A stretch of DNA of 64,000 bases, taken from contig CACWNV010000010.1 of NCBI GenBank assembly GCA_902762325.1, forward strand, positions 41,439-105,438, given 5' to 3'. Shown in pieces: positions 27,847-35,250 of this stretch; the stretch's first letter is position 1, and every line of letters starts with the position of its first letter. The notes under the pieces are model-generated. The model was not told the origin of the DNA. It searched no databases and saw only the letters and a list, made by a program, of their open reading frames with translations. This stretch comes from an uncultured Prevotellaceae bacterium (lineage in GTDB: Bacteria; Bacteroidota; Bacteroidia; Bacteroidales; Bacteroidaceae). The position numbers and the translations under genes were made by a program.

Positions 27847-27882
27847 TAAAAATGTTCACTATCATGATTTGGAACATTTTTA
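27847..27882 (+). terminator. Hairpin after the AraC-type gene
   Basis: TAAAAATGTTC (27847-27857) and GAACATTTTTA (27872-27882) form a perfect 11-bp stem starting 23 bases after the stop codon. The T-run lies inside the right arm, so it is a weak-looking but plausible terminator. Confidence 0.5.
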
Positions 27883-27917
27883 GAGATAATAATCATACAT
27901 TTACAAAGACAAAACAG

Positions 27918-28056
27918 TAACTTTGCATCATGCCTGTGAAGGTATAAGGAGAGGGGGGTTATTCCACATTCCACAACCAACCATAAACTATCAATATATT
28001 ATATGGACTAAGCCCTATCTCGGCTCTGTACATTTGTACAGAGCTTATTTGTTTTA
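27918..28056 (+). ncRNA. Candidate small RNA with own promoter and terminator
   Basis: The 309-base gap before the aldolase-like gene contains TAACTTTG (27918-27925, a perfect -7 box without a clear -33), then a G-rich stretch (GGAGAGGGGGG at about 27948), then a strong terminator at 28023-28056. A transcript of roughly 125 bases with no credible reading frame would result. It could instead be a terminated leader of the downstream gene, but that gene has its own -7 element at 28105. Confidence 0.35.
28023..28056 (+). terminator. Strong terminator hairpin
   Basis: GCTCTGTACA (28023-28032) and TGTACAGAGC (28035-28044) form a perfect 10-bp stem, followed by TTATTTGTTTTATT. The turn has only two unpaired bases. 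Confidence 0.75.
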
Positions 28057-28104
28057 TTAACTTTAAAAATAACCTCATTTCTTGCAGGAGAAAATTCAAA
28101 TAAG

Positions 28105-28112
28105 TACCTTTG
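28105..28112 (+). promoter_or_regulatory. Promoter -7 element for the aldolase-DUF6057-PD40 operon
   Basis: TACCTTTG, with CTTG (28081-28084) 20 bases upstream as an imperfect -33 element, 21 bases before the start codon at 28134. Confidence 0.6.
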
Positions 28113-28133
28113 CATCACCATTATAGAAAGTAT

Positions 28134-29171
28134 ATGATATCATTTGAATGCGATTACAACAATGGGGCTCATCCGAAAGTAATGCAACATCTTTTGGAAA
28201 CCAACGACATGCAGAGTCTTACTTACGGCTTTGACGAATGGAGCGACCGGGCAAAAGAAAGTATCAGGAAAGCATGTGAAACCCCTCAAGCGGATATTTT
28301 CTTCCTGACAGGAGGAACACAAGCCAATACGACCATCATCGACTCTATGCTCATGACGTGCGAAGCGGTCATATCTGCCGAGTCGGGACACATCAATGTT
28401 CATGAGGCAGGAGCCGTGGAAGCATTCGGTCATCGCATCATCCCCTTGCATGCAGAAAACGGCAAAATCACGGCAAAGACTCTCGACAACTACATGCAAT
28501 GGTTCATCAATGATGAGAGTCGCGAACATCTTGCACAGCCAGGTCTTGTCTATCTGACGTTCCCTACCGAGTATGGGACCATCTATTCTTCCGATGAAAT
28601 GGAGGAAATTTACAGGACATGCCAGCAATATTGTCTTCCTCTCTTCATTGACGGCGCCCGATTAGGATACGGTCTGATGTCACTGAAGAGCGACATCACC
28701 CTTCCGTGGCTTGCCCGGCATTGTGACGTGTTCTATATCGGAGGGACAAAAGTCGGTGCATTATGCGGAGAAGCAGTGGTCTTTCCTCACCATAATGCCC
28801 CGAAGCATTTCTTCTCGAACATCAAACGGCACGGGGCGCTACTGGCAAAAGGGCGGTTGACAGGTATCCAGTTCGATGCCCTGTTCACCGACAACCTGTA
28901 TTTCGACATTGCTAGCCATGCCATTGATATGGCAGAAAAGATGAAGATAATCCTTCAGGAAGCAGGACTTCAGTTCTATATCGACTCCCCAACAAATCAG
29001 CAGTTTGTCGTTATTCCCAACGAAAGAATGCACCGACTGGAACAACATGTACAGTTCACCCATTGGGAACCGTTCGACGAACAGAGCATGGTTTGTCGCT
29101 TTGTCACCAGCTGGGCAACCACAGATGAGGATTTAATGACGCTGAAAAGAATCCTTGAGGAAATACGATGA
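28134..29171 (+). CDS. Threonine-aldolase-like PLP enzyme
   Basis: 345 residues from MISFECDYNNGAHPKVMQ; a TTG eight codons upstream lies in the promoter and is rejected. It is a fold-type I PLP enzyme of the beta-eliminating lyase/low-specificity threonine aldolase group: FLTGGTQANTTIIDSML, SGHINVHEAGAVEAFGH, LFIDGARLGYG and the PLP lysine in YIGGTKVGALCG (about 201-212). It may split threonine or allo-threonine to glycine and acetaldehyde. The stop overlaps the next gene as ATGA, tying it to the membrane-protein/CxxCH pair. Confidence 0.85.
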   Translation: MISFECDYNNGAHPKVMQHLLETNDMQSLTYGFDEWSDRAKESIRKACETPQADIFFLTGGTQANTTIIDSMLMTCEAVISAESGHINVHEAGAVEAFGHRIIPLHAENGKITAKTLDNYMQWFINDESREHLAQPGLVYLTFPTEYGTIYSSDEMEEIYRTCQQYCLPLFIDGARLGYGLMSLKSDITLPWLARHCDVFYIGGTKVGALCGEAVVFPHHNAPKHFFSNIKRHGALLAKGRLTGIQFDALFTDNLYFDIASHAIDMAEKMKIILQEAGLQFYIDSPTNQQFVVIPNERMHRLEQHVQFTHWEPFDEQSMVCRFVTSWATTDEDLMTLKRILEEIR

Positions 29172-30583
29172 AACCAACGAAAAAAGAAATAATATGCTAT
29201 GGTGCCGTTGTCATCTGGGCAATCGGCTGCTTTGCGTTCTTGAATTTCTTCTATCATTATCATTTTTTCTATCAGGAACAGAACCAGTTGTTCCTGCTTA
29301 CCAAAGATTATGTCAGTTCCTATCTGTCGGATGGTCCTGGATGGCTCGCCCGTCTGACAGGCGACTTCCTGACACAGTTTTATTATTATCTCTTTTTAGG
29401 TCCGGCCATCCTGACCGTTTCACTTCTTTGCATAGGCGATTTCACCCGTCGCCTGTTACAGAACCTTGGTGTTCCCACGCTTGCAGCCTTTGGAACCGCC
29501 ATCATCCTGATGACCGTTTTTTTCCTCTTCAGCCTCCATCATGACTATCGTCTTTCGAATGTCATCTCAGCCGCTGGAATCCTTCTGTTTCTTTGGCTGG
29601 CTACTTGCCTGAGTCCAAACAAGAAAGGGAAGGCATTGCTCTTCATGCTCTTGGCGCTGATTCCTGCCTATTGGCTCTTCCAATACCCTGCCATCGGCAA
29701 GTCAATGAAGCCCAACTTTTATCTGGAAAGGCAATTTGCGGTGGATAACGAATACCGGTTTGGCAATTACGACAAGGTCATCAGTCTGGTGGAAAAGGAT
29801 AAAGAACCCACCCCGGAGATGAAGTTCTTTTACAACCTCGTCCGCGCTCAATGGGGCGAACTGCCCGATTATCTGATGCGTTTCACCCCTAACGATCTCG
29901 GAACCTTTTACCATATCGGTCCGGAAACGCCTCGTCTCACTATCAACAACATGAACGAACTGTACTGGGCAATCGGTGACATGACTTTCACAGAGCGGGC
30001 AGCACTGATGACGCATGTCTTTGCACCGGACAACAGGAATGTGCGGATGATACGCCGACTGGCAGAATGTAATCTTGTCAGCGGAGACTCTGCTGCTGCG
30101 GAAAAATATCTGCAGCTGCTCGACAACACCTTCGTTTACAGGAAATGGGCTGCCAATGTGAGAGAACATGCCAAGGACATCTATCAGGACAAGATGCGTT
30201 TTGTCAACCGCCATGACACCATCACAACCGTTGATAACGCCCATTTTATCATGATGCAGCTGCTTGACCATGCGCCAGACAACTATGTAGCGCTCGACTA
30301 CATCCTATGCAGCACACTACTGCTGAAAGACGTTGAGAACTTCAAACGGGACTACGACCGCTACTGCATGGCAACAAATAACCCAAGAATCAAGACGCTC
30401 TACCAAGAGGCACTCTGCATCTGGCTGGCTGCCCACAAAGCAACTGAAGATGAATGGAGGCAATACATCAAAAGTGAAGACGTGCTGAGACGTTTCGCCG
30501 AATACAACGAGCATCGTGGCAGCAAAGCCTATAAGGGGACATACTGGTATTACTTCGACACCTTTAACCGCAAAATGAGATGA
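29168..30583 (+). CDS. DUF6057-like polytopic membrane protein, copy A
   Basis: 471 residues. About five membrane helices lie in the first 185 residues; the rest is a soluble alpha-helical region (TPR-like, for example NVRMIRRLAECNLVSGDSAAAEKYLQLL). The motif SDGPGWLARLTGDFLTQFYYY (residues about 52-72) is shared with the copies at 36719 and 40584, which read PGGLxxYxxEFLVQFY. I believe the family is DUF6057, function unknown. It overlaps the genes on both sides by 4 bases, so translation is coupled. Shorter than copies B and C, with fewer helices. Confidence 0.8.
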   Translation: MKPTKKEIICYGAVVIWAIGCFAFLNFFYHYHFFYQEQNQLFLLTKDYVSSYLSDGPGWLARLTGDFLTQFYYYLFLGPAILTVSLLCIGDFTRRLLQNLGVPTLAAFGTAIILMTVFFLFSLHHDYRLSNVISAAGILLFLWLATCLSPNKKGKALLFMLLALIPAYWLFQYPAIGKSMKPNFYLERQFAVDNEYRFGNYDKVISLVEKDKEPTPEMKFFYNLVRAQWGELPDYLMRFTPNDLGTFYHIGPETPRLTINNMNELYWAIGDMTFTERAALMTHVFAPDNRNVRMIRRLAECNLVSGDSAAAEKYLQLLDNTFVYRKWAANVREHAKDIYQDKMRFVNRHDTITTVDNAHFIMMQLLDHAPDNYVALDYILCSTLLLKDVENFKRDYDRYCMATNNPRIKTLYQEALCIWLAAHKATEDEWRQYIKSEDVLRRFAEYNEHRGSKAYKGTYWYYFDTFNRKMR

Positions 30584-32076
30584 AACACGTTGTACTGATT
30601 CTATCGATTGTCATGCTCATTGCCAGCTGCCAGCCTAAGCCTGGAGATGAAAGAAAGATGAACGACCGTTTACCTTCCATTTATCCCGATTACACTGAAG
30701 TAACGATTCCTCAGAACATCGCCCCACTCAACTTCCTCGTAAAGGAAAAAGGATGTGATGCCGTTGAAGTTGTCGTCGCTCCAAATGATAAAAGTCATAT
30801 TTCCGACCATTCCATCGTCATCCATACAAGGGGAAATGAGGTGGTTTTCGACATGGACGACTGGAAAACGACCATGAAGGAGAATGCCGGCAAATCGGTA
30901 CAAGTGACCGTCACGGCACGGATAGAGGGAGAGTGGATTCAGTTCAAGTCATTCAACTGGAACATCACGACGGAAGAGATAGACCCTTTCCTCACCTATC
31001 GGCTGATTGAACCCGACTATGAAATATGGAACCATGTAGAACTGCGGGAGCGGTGTCTGGAAAACTTTGAGGAAAGGAACATCTCCACCTATAAGCTTGT
31101 GGAGAACCGATGTATGAACTGCCATGTCTATGCCAATCAGAATGCCGACCTCTCTATGTTTTATCTTCGCGGAGAGAATGGAGGTGCCATCCTCAACCGG
31201 AAGGGGACATTGCAGAAGCTCGGAATAAAAACCGACGACATGATTTCAGGCAGCGTCTATTTTGCCTTCAGCCCTAATGGCCGTTACATCACTTTCTCTA
31301 CAAACGTCATCATTCCTGCTTTCCATACCAACCCGTCCAAACGACTGGAAGTCTATGACAAAGCATCGGATGTGTATGTGGCTGACTTAGAGACAAATAC
31401 CATCCTGCGTAACGACCTCCTCTGTGACAGTCTGGCATTTGAGACCTTCCCAACTTTCTCTCCCGACGGGAAATATATCTACTTCTGTTCTGCTCCTCAC
31501 GTCGAACTTCCCTTTGAGATTCATAAGTTACAATACAGCCTTTGTCGCATCGGCTTTAACGAGGCAGACGGTACTTTGGGAACAACCGTTGACACCGTGT
31601 TTAATGCTTCAATAGCTCAACGACAGGAAATTGCTCCGACAAAGACATCGGTATGCCATCCGAAAATCAGTCCTGACGGCAGCTACCTGCTTTATACCGT
31701 AGCCGACTATGGCACTTTCCCCATCTGGCACCCTGAAGCCGACCTTCAGATGATGAACCTTCAGACGGGAAAGATTGATCAGCTCGCCATCGTAAACAGC
31801 CACAAGAGTGACACTTATCACAGCTGGTCGAGCAACAGCCGATGGTTCGTGTTTGCCTCAAAGCGGGATGACGGGTTATATGGGAAGCCTTACTTCTGCT
31901 ATATCGACAAAAACGGGATTGCACACAAGCCGTTCTGCCTGCCACAGAAGTCACCTGCGTTCTACGACCAGTTCCTGAAATCGTTCAATGCTCCCGAACT
32001 AGGAAAAGGAAAGTTGCCGTTCACCGCAAAGGATGTTCAAAAGGTCATGAAACAAAAAGCAGAGCCATTCAAGTAA
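30580..32076 (+). CDS. CxxCH lipoprotein with PD40/TolB-like propeller, copy A
   Basis: 498 residues. Lipobox LIASCQ (Cys17). The N-terminal domain has IYPDYTEVTIPQNIAPLNF (34-52), then a single c-type haem motif ENRCMNCHVY (CxxCH at 178-182, nt 31111-31125). The C-terminal half has PD40-type blades: FSPNGRYITFS, FSPDGKYIYFC, ISPDGSYLLYT, DTYHSWSSNSRWFVFASKRDDGLY. It should be an envelope lipoprotein, perhaps carrying one covalently bound haem; haem binding is inferred from the motif only. It follows the membrane protein with a 4-base overlap. Function unknown. Confidence 0.82.
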   Translation: MKHVVLILSIVMLIASCQPKPGDERKMNDRLPSIYPDYTEVTIPQNIAPLNFLVKEKGCDAVEVVVAPNDKSHISDHSIVIHTRGNEVVFDMDDWKTTMKENAGKSVQVTVTARIEGEWIQFKSFNWNITTEEIDPFLTYRLIEPDYEIWNHVELRERCLENFEERNISTYKLVENRCMNCHVYANQNADLSMFYLRGENGGAILNRKGTLQKLGIKTDDMISGSVYFAFSPNGRYITFSTNVIIPAFHTNPSKRLEVYDKASDVYVADLETNTILRNDLLCDSLAFETFPTFSPDGKYIYFCSAPHVELPFEIHKLQYSLCRIGFNEADGTLGTTVDTVFNASIAQRQEIAPTKTSVCHPKISPDGSYLLYTVADYGTFPIWHPEADLQMMNLQTGKIDQLAIVNSHKSDTYHSWSSNSRWFVFASKRDDGLYGKPYFCYIDKNGIAHKPFCLPQKSPAFYDQFLKSFNAPELGKGKLPFTAKDVQKVMKQKAEPFK

Positions 32077-32089
32077 GCTCTGCTTTTTT
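32055..32089 (+). terminator. Terminator of the aldolase-DUF6057-PD40 operon
   Basis: AAAAGCAGAGC (32055-32065) and GCTCTGCTTTT (32077-32087) form a perfect 11-bp stem ending in a T-run. The left arm is inside the last codons of the lipoprotein gene. Confidence 0.85.
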
Positions 32090-32190
32090 GCATTAATATT
32101 CACTATATTTTTTCTCTATTTTGCTGTCAATTATATTGACAAATACTTGTCGGGGAAAAGTGATGAAAGAGAAGTTAAATTGTGTAAAAT

Positions 32191-32398
32191 ATGATTCTTC
32201 ATTCTTTATTCTTCATTCTTCATTTTGCGAGAGCTTAGCTCTCGCACTGCGAAAGGTTAGCTTTGATCGCGCCAAAGACCATGTTTCACCGCCTCAAACA
32301 TGGTCTTTCACACAACGAAACATGGTCTTTGGCGCAGCGAAACCTTACCTTTGGCAAATTCGGATTTTGTAAACCGCCCGTTTACAGTTTAAAATCCG
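32191..32398. repeat. Intergenic repeat mosaic: CTTCAT tract, 22-nt array, hairpin
   Basis: The 455-base gap between copy A and lrp starts with a terminator, then a TTCATTCTT-rich tract (about 32193-32222), then the 22-nt-period array (32230-32352), then a hairpin CGGATTTT-GTAAAC (32361-32374) against GTTTAC and AAAATCCG (32380-32398) with a bulge. GCGAGAGC/GCTCTCGC and the 18-bp pair GCGCCAAAGACCATGTTT (32269-32286)/AAACATGGTCTTTGGCGC (32318-32335) also pair. Nearly the whole stretch can fold. The 83-codon frame crossing it is not credible as a gene. Confidence 0.8.
32230..32352. repeat. 22-nt-period AAA-N7-TTT array, locus 3
   Basis: Six 13-base modules at 32230, 32252, 32274, 32296, 32318 and 32340 (AGAGCTTAGCTCT, AAAGGTTAGCTTT, AAAGACCATGTTT, AAACATGGTCTTT twice, AAACCTTACCTTT) are separated by five 9-base spacers, an exact 22-base period. 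The third module is the reverse complement of the fourth and fifth. The spacers differ but are GC-richer than the modules. Confidence 0.9.
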
Positions 32399-32531
32399 CG
32401 TAACCATCTGTCAATCAATATATTACGAAAAACCTCAAAAAAATGGCGTTTTTTCGACCGATCACCCTTTCGTTCGTTCTGATGCCCTTTATTTGGGGTC
32501 AAAATTCGAATATTATTTGACAAAACAGCAG

Positions 32532-32996
32532 CTACAGATTGATGCCATAGTTCTGTTTGATTTCGCTCATGACGAAGGTACTTTCAATAGAAGCCACTGA
32601 GTCGATGTCGCCAAGTTTGGTGAGCACAAACTCCTGATACTGCTTCATATCACGTGCGCGTACCTTCAACAGATAGTCGTAGGCACCACTGGTGTTGTAA
32701 CATTCGGTCACCTCCGGGATACGCATGATGCGGCGGGTGAAGGCATCGGCTATCTCATGATTAATCTGCTTCAGTTTTACCTTGCAGAACACCAGTAGTC
32801 CCTGCCCGAGTTTCTCCGGGTCAAGCACAGCCACATACTTTTTGATATACCCCTGACGCTCCAGCCGTTTCTGTCGCTCGAAGACGGGCGTTGGTGTCAG
32901 ATGCACCGCGTCAGCCAGTTCCTTGGTGGTCAGTTTTGAATTTCTCTGCAGCGTTTTCAGTATCTGCAAGTCGGTTTGATCTAATGAGTCTGCCAT
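32532..32996 (-). CDS. Lrp/AsnC-family regulator
   Basis: 154 residues. N-terminal HTH (LDQTDLQILKTLQRNSKL, LTTKELADAVHLTPTPVFERQ split over about 22-42), then the RAM/AsnC ligand-binding domain (YNTSGAYDYLLKVRARDMKQYQEFV). These proteins form octamers that sense amino acids. It is divergent from metY and shares a compact promoter region with it, so it probably regulates metY and itself, likely in response to methionine or a related amino acid. Confidence 0.92.
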   Translation of the reverse strand: MADSLDQTDLQILKTLQRNSKLTTKELADAVHLTPTPVFERQKRLERQGYIKKYVAVLDPEKLGQGLLVFCKVKLKQINHEIADAFTRRIMRIPEVTECYNTSGAYDYLLKVRARDMKQYQEFVLTKLGDIDSVASIESTFVMSEIKQNYGINL

Positions 32997-33065
32997 TTGT
33001 CAGAATGATTTTCTGTTTGAAAGGATAAAAAACGCCCTCTTTGGAAACATTTTCTTGTAATGTTG

Positions 33066-33097
33066 CAAATTTAGTTATATTTTCCGAATTTCACAAG
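33066..33097 (-). promoter_or_regulatory. Promoter of the lrp-type gene
   Basis: On the minus strand, TAAATTTG (33066-33073), with CTTG (33094-33097) 20 bases further upstream as an imperfect -33 box, 70 bases before the start codon. Confidence 0.5.
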
Positions 33098-33114
33098 ATA
33101 TTTGGAAGATATTT
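33095..33114. repeat. Direct repeat AAGATATTT x2, possible Lrp operator
   Basis: AAGATATTT at 33095-33103 and 33106-33114, an 11-base period, lies over the -33 elements of both divergent promoters. This is the place and spacing expected of an operator read on one face of the helix. Confidence 0.5.
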
Positions 33115-33132
33115 CTAAATCAATTACCTTTG
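33101..33132 (+). promoter_or_regulatory. Promoter of metY
   Basis: TTTG (33101-33104), a 20-base spacer and TACCTTTG (33125-33132), a perfect consensus match. The transcript would start near 33139, about 50 bases before the metY ATG, which excludes the TTG at 33130 as start. Confidence 0.75.
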
Positions 33133-33189
33133 CACCCAGAAAACATTCAAAAAGAAAGTAAAAACAAAAAAAAAAGAAAGGAAAAGACT

Positions 33190-34479
33190 ATGAGTAAGAA
33201 GAATTATCATTTCGAGACTTTGCAGCTTCATGTAGGACAGGAACAGGCCGATCCCGCAACCGATGCCCGTGCAGTGCCCATCTACCAGACCACGAGCTAT
33301 GTGTTCCACAACAGTCAACACGCTGCCGACCGTTTCGGACTGCGTGACGCCGGTAACATCTACGGCCGACTGACGAACTCCACACAGGGCGTGTTCGAGG
33401 ATCGCGTGGCTGCCCTTGAGGGTGGTGTGGCCGGACTGGCTGTGGCTTCAGGCGCCGCTGCCATCACCTATGCATTGCAGAACATCGTACAGGCTGGCGA
33501 CCATATCGTAGCCGCCGACAATCTCTATGGCGGTTCCTACAATCTGATTACTCATACTCTGTCCACACAGGGCATCGAGAACACCATCATCAACGTGAAC
33601 GACCTGGAAGCTCTGGAGGCAGCCATCCAACCGAACACAAAGGTAGTGTATGCCGAGACCTTCGGCAATCCCAACAGCGATGTGCTTGACCTGGAGGGCG
33701 TAGCTGCCGTTGCCCACAAGCATGGGCTCCCCTTCATCGTGGACAACACGTTTGGTACACCATATTTAATCAGGCCACTTGAGCACGGAGCCGACATCGT
33801 GGTACATTCGGCTACAAAGTTCCTGGGAGGTCACGGAAGCAGCCTTGGCGGTGTCATCGTTGACGGTGGCAAGTTCGACTGGAAAGCCAATCCTGACAAG
33901 TTCCCCACACTGGCAAAACCCGACCCATCCTATCATGGCATCGTGTTTGCAGATGCCGTAGGAGCAGCAGCATACGTCACCCGCATCCGTGCCGTCATCC
34001 TGCGTGATACAGGTGCAGCCATCTCACCCTTCAATGCTTTCATCCTGCTGCAAGGTGTGGAGACACTGAGTCTGCGCGTGGAGCGTCACGTGGAGAATGC
34101 CCTTAAAGTCGTGGACTTCCTCGCCAATCATCCCAAGGTTGCCAAGGTGAATCATCCCGCCTTAGAGAGCCATCACGACCACAAGCTCTATCAGAAATAC
34201 TTCCCCAACGGCGGCGGTTCAATCTTCACATTTGAGATAAAAGGCGGACAGGAAGAGGCATGGAAGTTTATCGACGCACTGCAAATCTTCTCGCTGCTTG
34301 CCAATGTTGCCGACGTGAAGAGCCTCGTCATCCATCCCTACACGACGACCCACTCGCAGCTATCGCCCGAGGAACTCGCAGAACAACACATCACGCCCTC
34401 AACCATCCGACTCTCAATAGGTACTGAACATATAGACGACATCATCGACGACCTGGCTCAGGCGTTTGACAAGATCTGA
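33190..34479 (+). CDS. metY: O-acetylhomoserine sulfhydrylase
   Basis: 429 residues from MSKKNYHFETLQLHVGQEQ. Cys/Met-metabolism PLP family: YGRLTNSTQGVFEDRVAALEGG, the VDNTFGTPYLIRPLEHGAD block, and the PLP lysine in VVHSATKFLGGHGSSLGG (about 205-222). The length of about 430 and the KFPTLAKPDPSYHG insertion favour O-acetylhomoserine (thiol)-lyase over the shorter cystathionine gamma-synthases. It should make homocysteine directly from sulfide. Divergent from the Lrp-type regulator. Confidence 0.92.
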   Translation: MSKKNYHFETLQLHVGQEQADPATDARAVPIYQTTSYVFHNSQHAADRFGLRDAGNIYGRLTNSTQGVFEDRVAALEGGVAGLAVASGAAAITYALQNIVQAGDHIVAADNLYGGSYNLITHTLSTQGIENTIINVNDLEALEAAIQPNTKVVYAETFGNPNSDVLDLEGVAAVAHKHGLPFIVDNTFGTPYLIRPLEHGADIVVHSATKFLGGHGSSLGGVIVDGGKFDWKANPDKFPTLAKPDPSYHGIVFADAVGAAAYVTRIRAVILRDTGAAISPFNAFILLQGVETLSLRVERHVENALKVVDFLANHPKVAKVNHPALESHHDHKLYQKYFPNGGGSIFTFEIKGGQEEAWKFIDALQIFSLLANVADVKSLVIHPYTTTHSQLSPEELAEQHITPSTIRLSIGTEHIDDIIDDLAQAFDKI

Positions 34480-34519
34480 TTTGATTAGTTGACAGATTAA
34501 CTCTTCATTAATAAAACAG

Positions 34520-35230
34520 ATGGAAGAGAAAATAGTATTAGTGACAGGTGCCAATAAAGGAATAGGCTTCGGCATTGCCAAACATCTCGGACTGAGCGGG
34601 TGGAAAGTTGTAGTGGGTGCACGTAATCAGCAGCGTGCCGAGAAAGCCATCAGCGAACTGGAAGCCACAGGGGTGCAAGTGCTGGGCTGGACAAACATCG
34701 AACTGGACAATCTGAGCAGTCTGGAACAGGCAGCTAAAGAAGTGAACGAGAAATTCCCCGGACTATCTCTGCTGGTCAACAATGCCGGCATACCGGGAGA
34801 CATGAGCGTGGACAGTCAGCACACGGAGATTGATGACATTAGGAAAACCCTCGACGTGAACTTTATTGGCACCTTCGCACTCACCAAGGCACTGCTACCG
34901 CTACTCGCACAGAACAACGGAAGAATCGTCAACATCACCGTTCCATCGGAAATAAGTCCGTTCTGGCATCCGCTGGCCTATGTAACCAGCAAAGCCGCAC
35001 AAAATGCCATGACGGGCGTGATGGCGACAGAGTTCGAGCAGAGCGGCACACCGCTGGAAATCTTCTCAGTACACCCGGGACCTACCACCACAGATCTGAA
35101 CGGGAACATGAGCCTTCCGGGATTCCACGACATCGAGACGGTGGGAAGAAAAACTGCCGAACTGATCAACGACGGGCGCAACCATCAGGGTGAGTTTATC
35201 GAACTCTACCCCATTGTAAAAGAGGATTAA
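34520..35230 (+). CDS. Short-chain dehydrogenase/reductase
   Basis: 236 residues. Nucleotide-binding VTGANKGIGFGIAKHLG (7-23), LVNNAGIPGDM and the catalytic AYVTSKAA (Tyr and Lys at about 153 and 157; Ser about 141 in TVPSEIS). A cytoplasmic NAD(P)H-dependent carbonyl reductase whose substrate cannot be told. It follows metY by 40 bases and converges with the copy B lipoprotein gene. Confidence 0.9.
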   Translation: MEEKIVLVTGANKGIGFGIAKHLGLSGWKVVVGARNQQRAEKAISELEATGVQVLGWTNIELDNLSSLEQAAKEVNEKFPGLSLLVNNAGIPGDMSVDSQHTEIDDIRKTLDVNFIGTFALTKALLPLLAQNNGRIVNITVPSEISPFWHPLAYVTSKAAQNAMTGVMATEFEQSGTPLEIFSVHPGPTTTDLNGNMSLPGFHDIETVGRKTAELINDGRNHQGEFIELYPIVKED

Positions 35231-35250
35231 GAACCGGCTATTCCCTTGTT

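Noticed and set aside
32230-32352. CRISPR array
   Set aside because: The repeated units are not conserved in sequence, the spacers are only 9 bases and there are no cas genes.
32121-32372. 83-codon open frame after the copy A lipoprotein
   Set aside because: It reads through the CTTCAT tract and 22-nt array; repeats explain the lack of stops.
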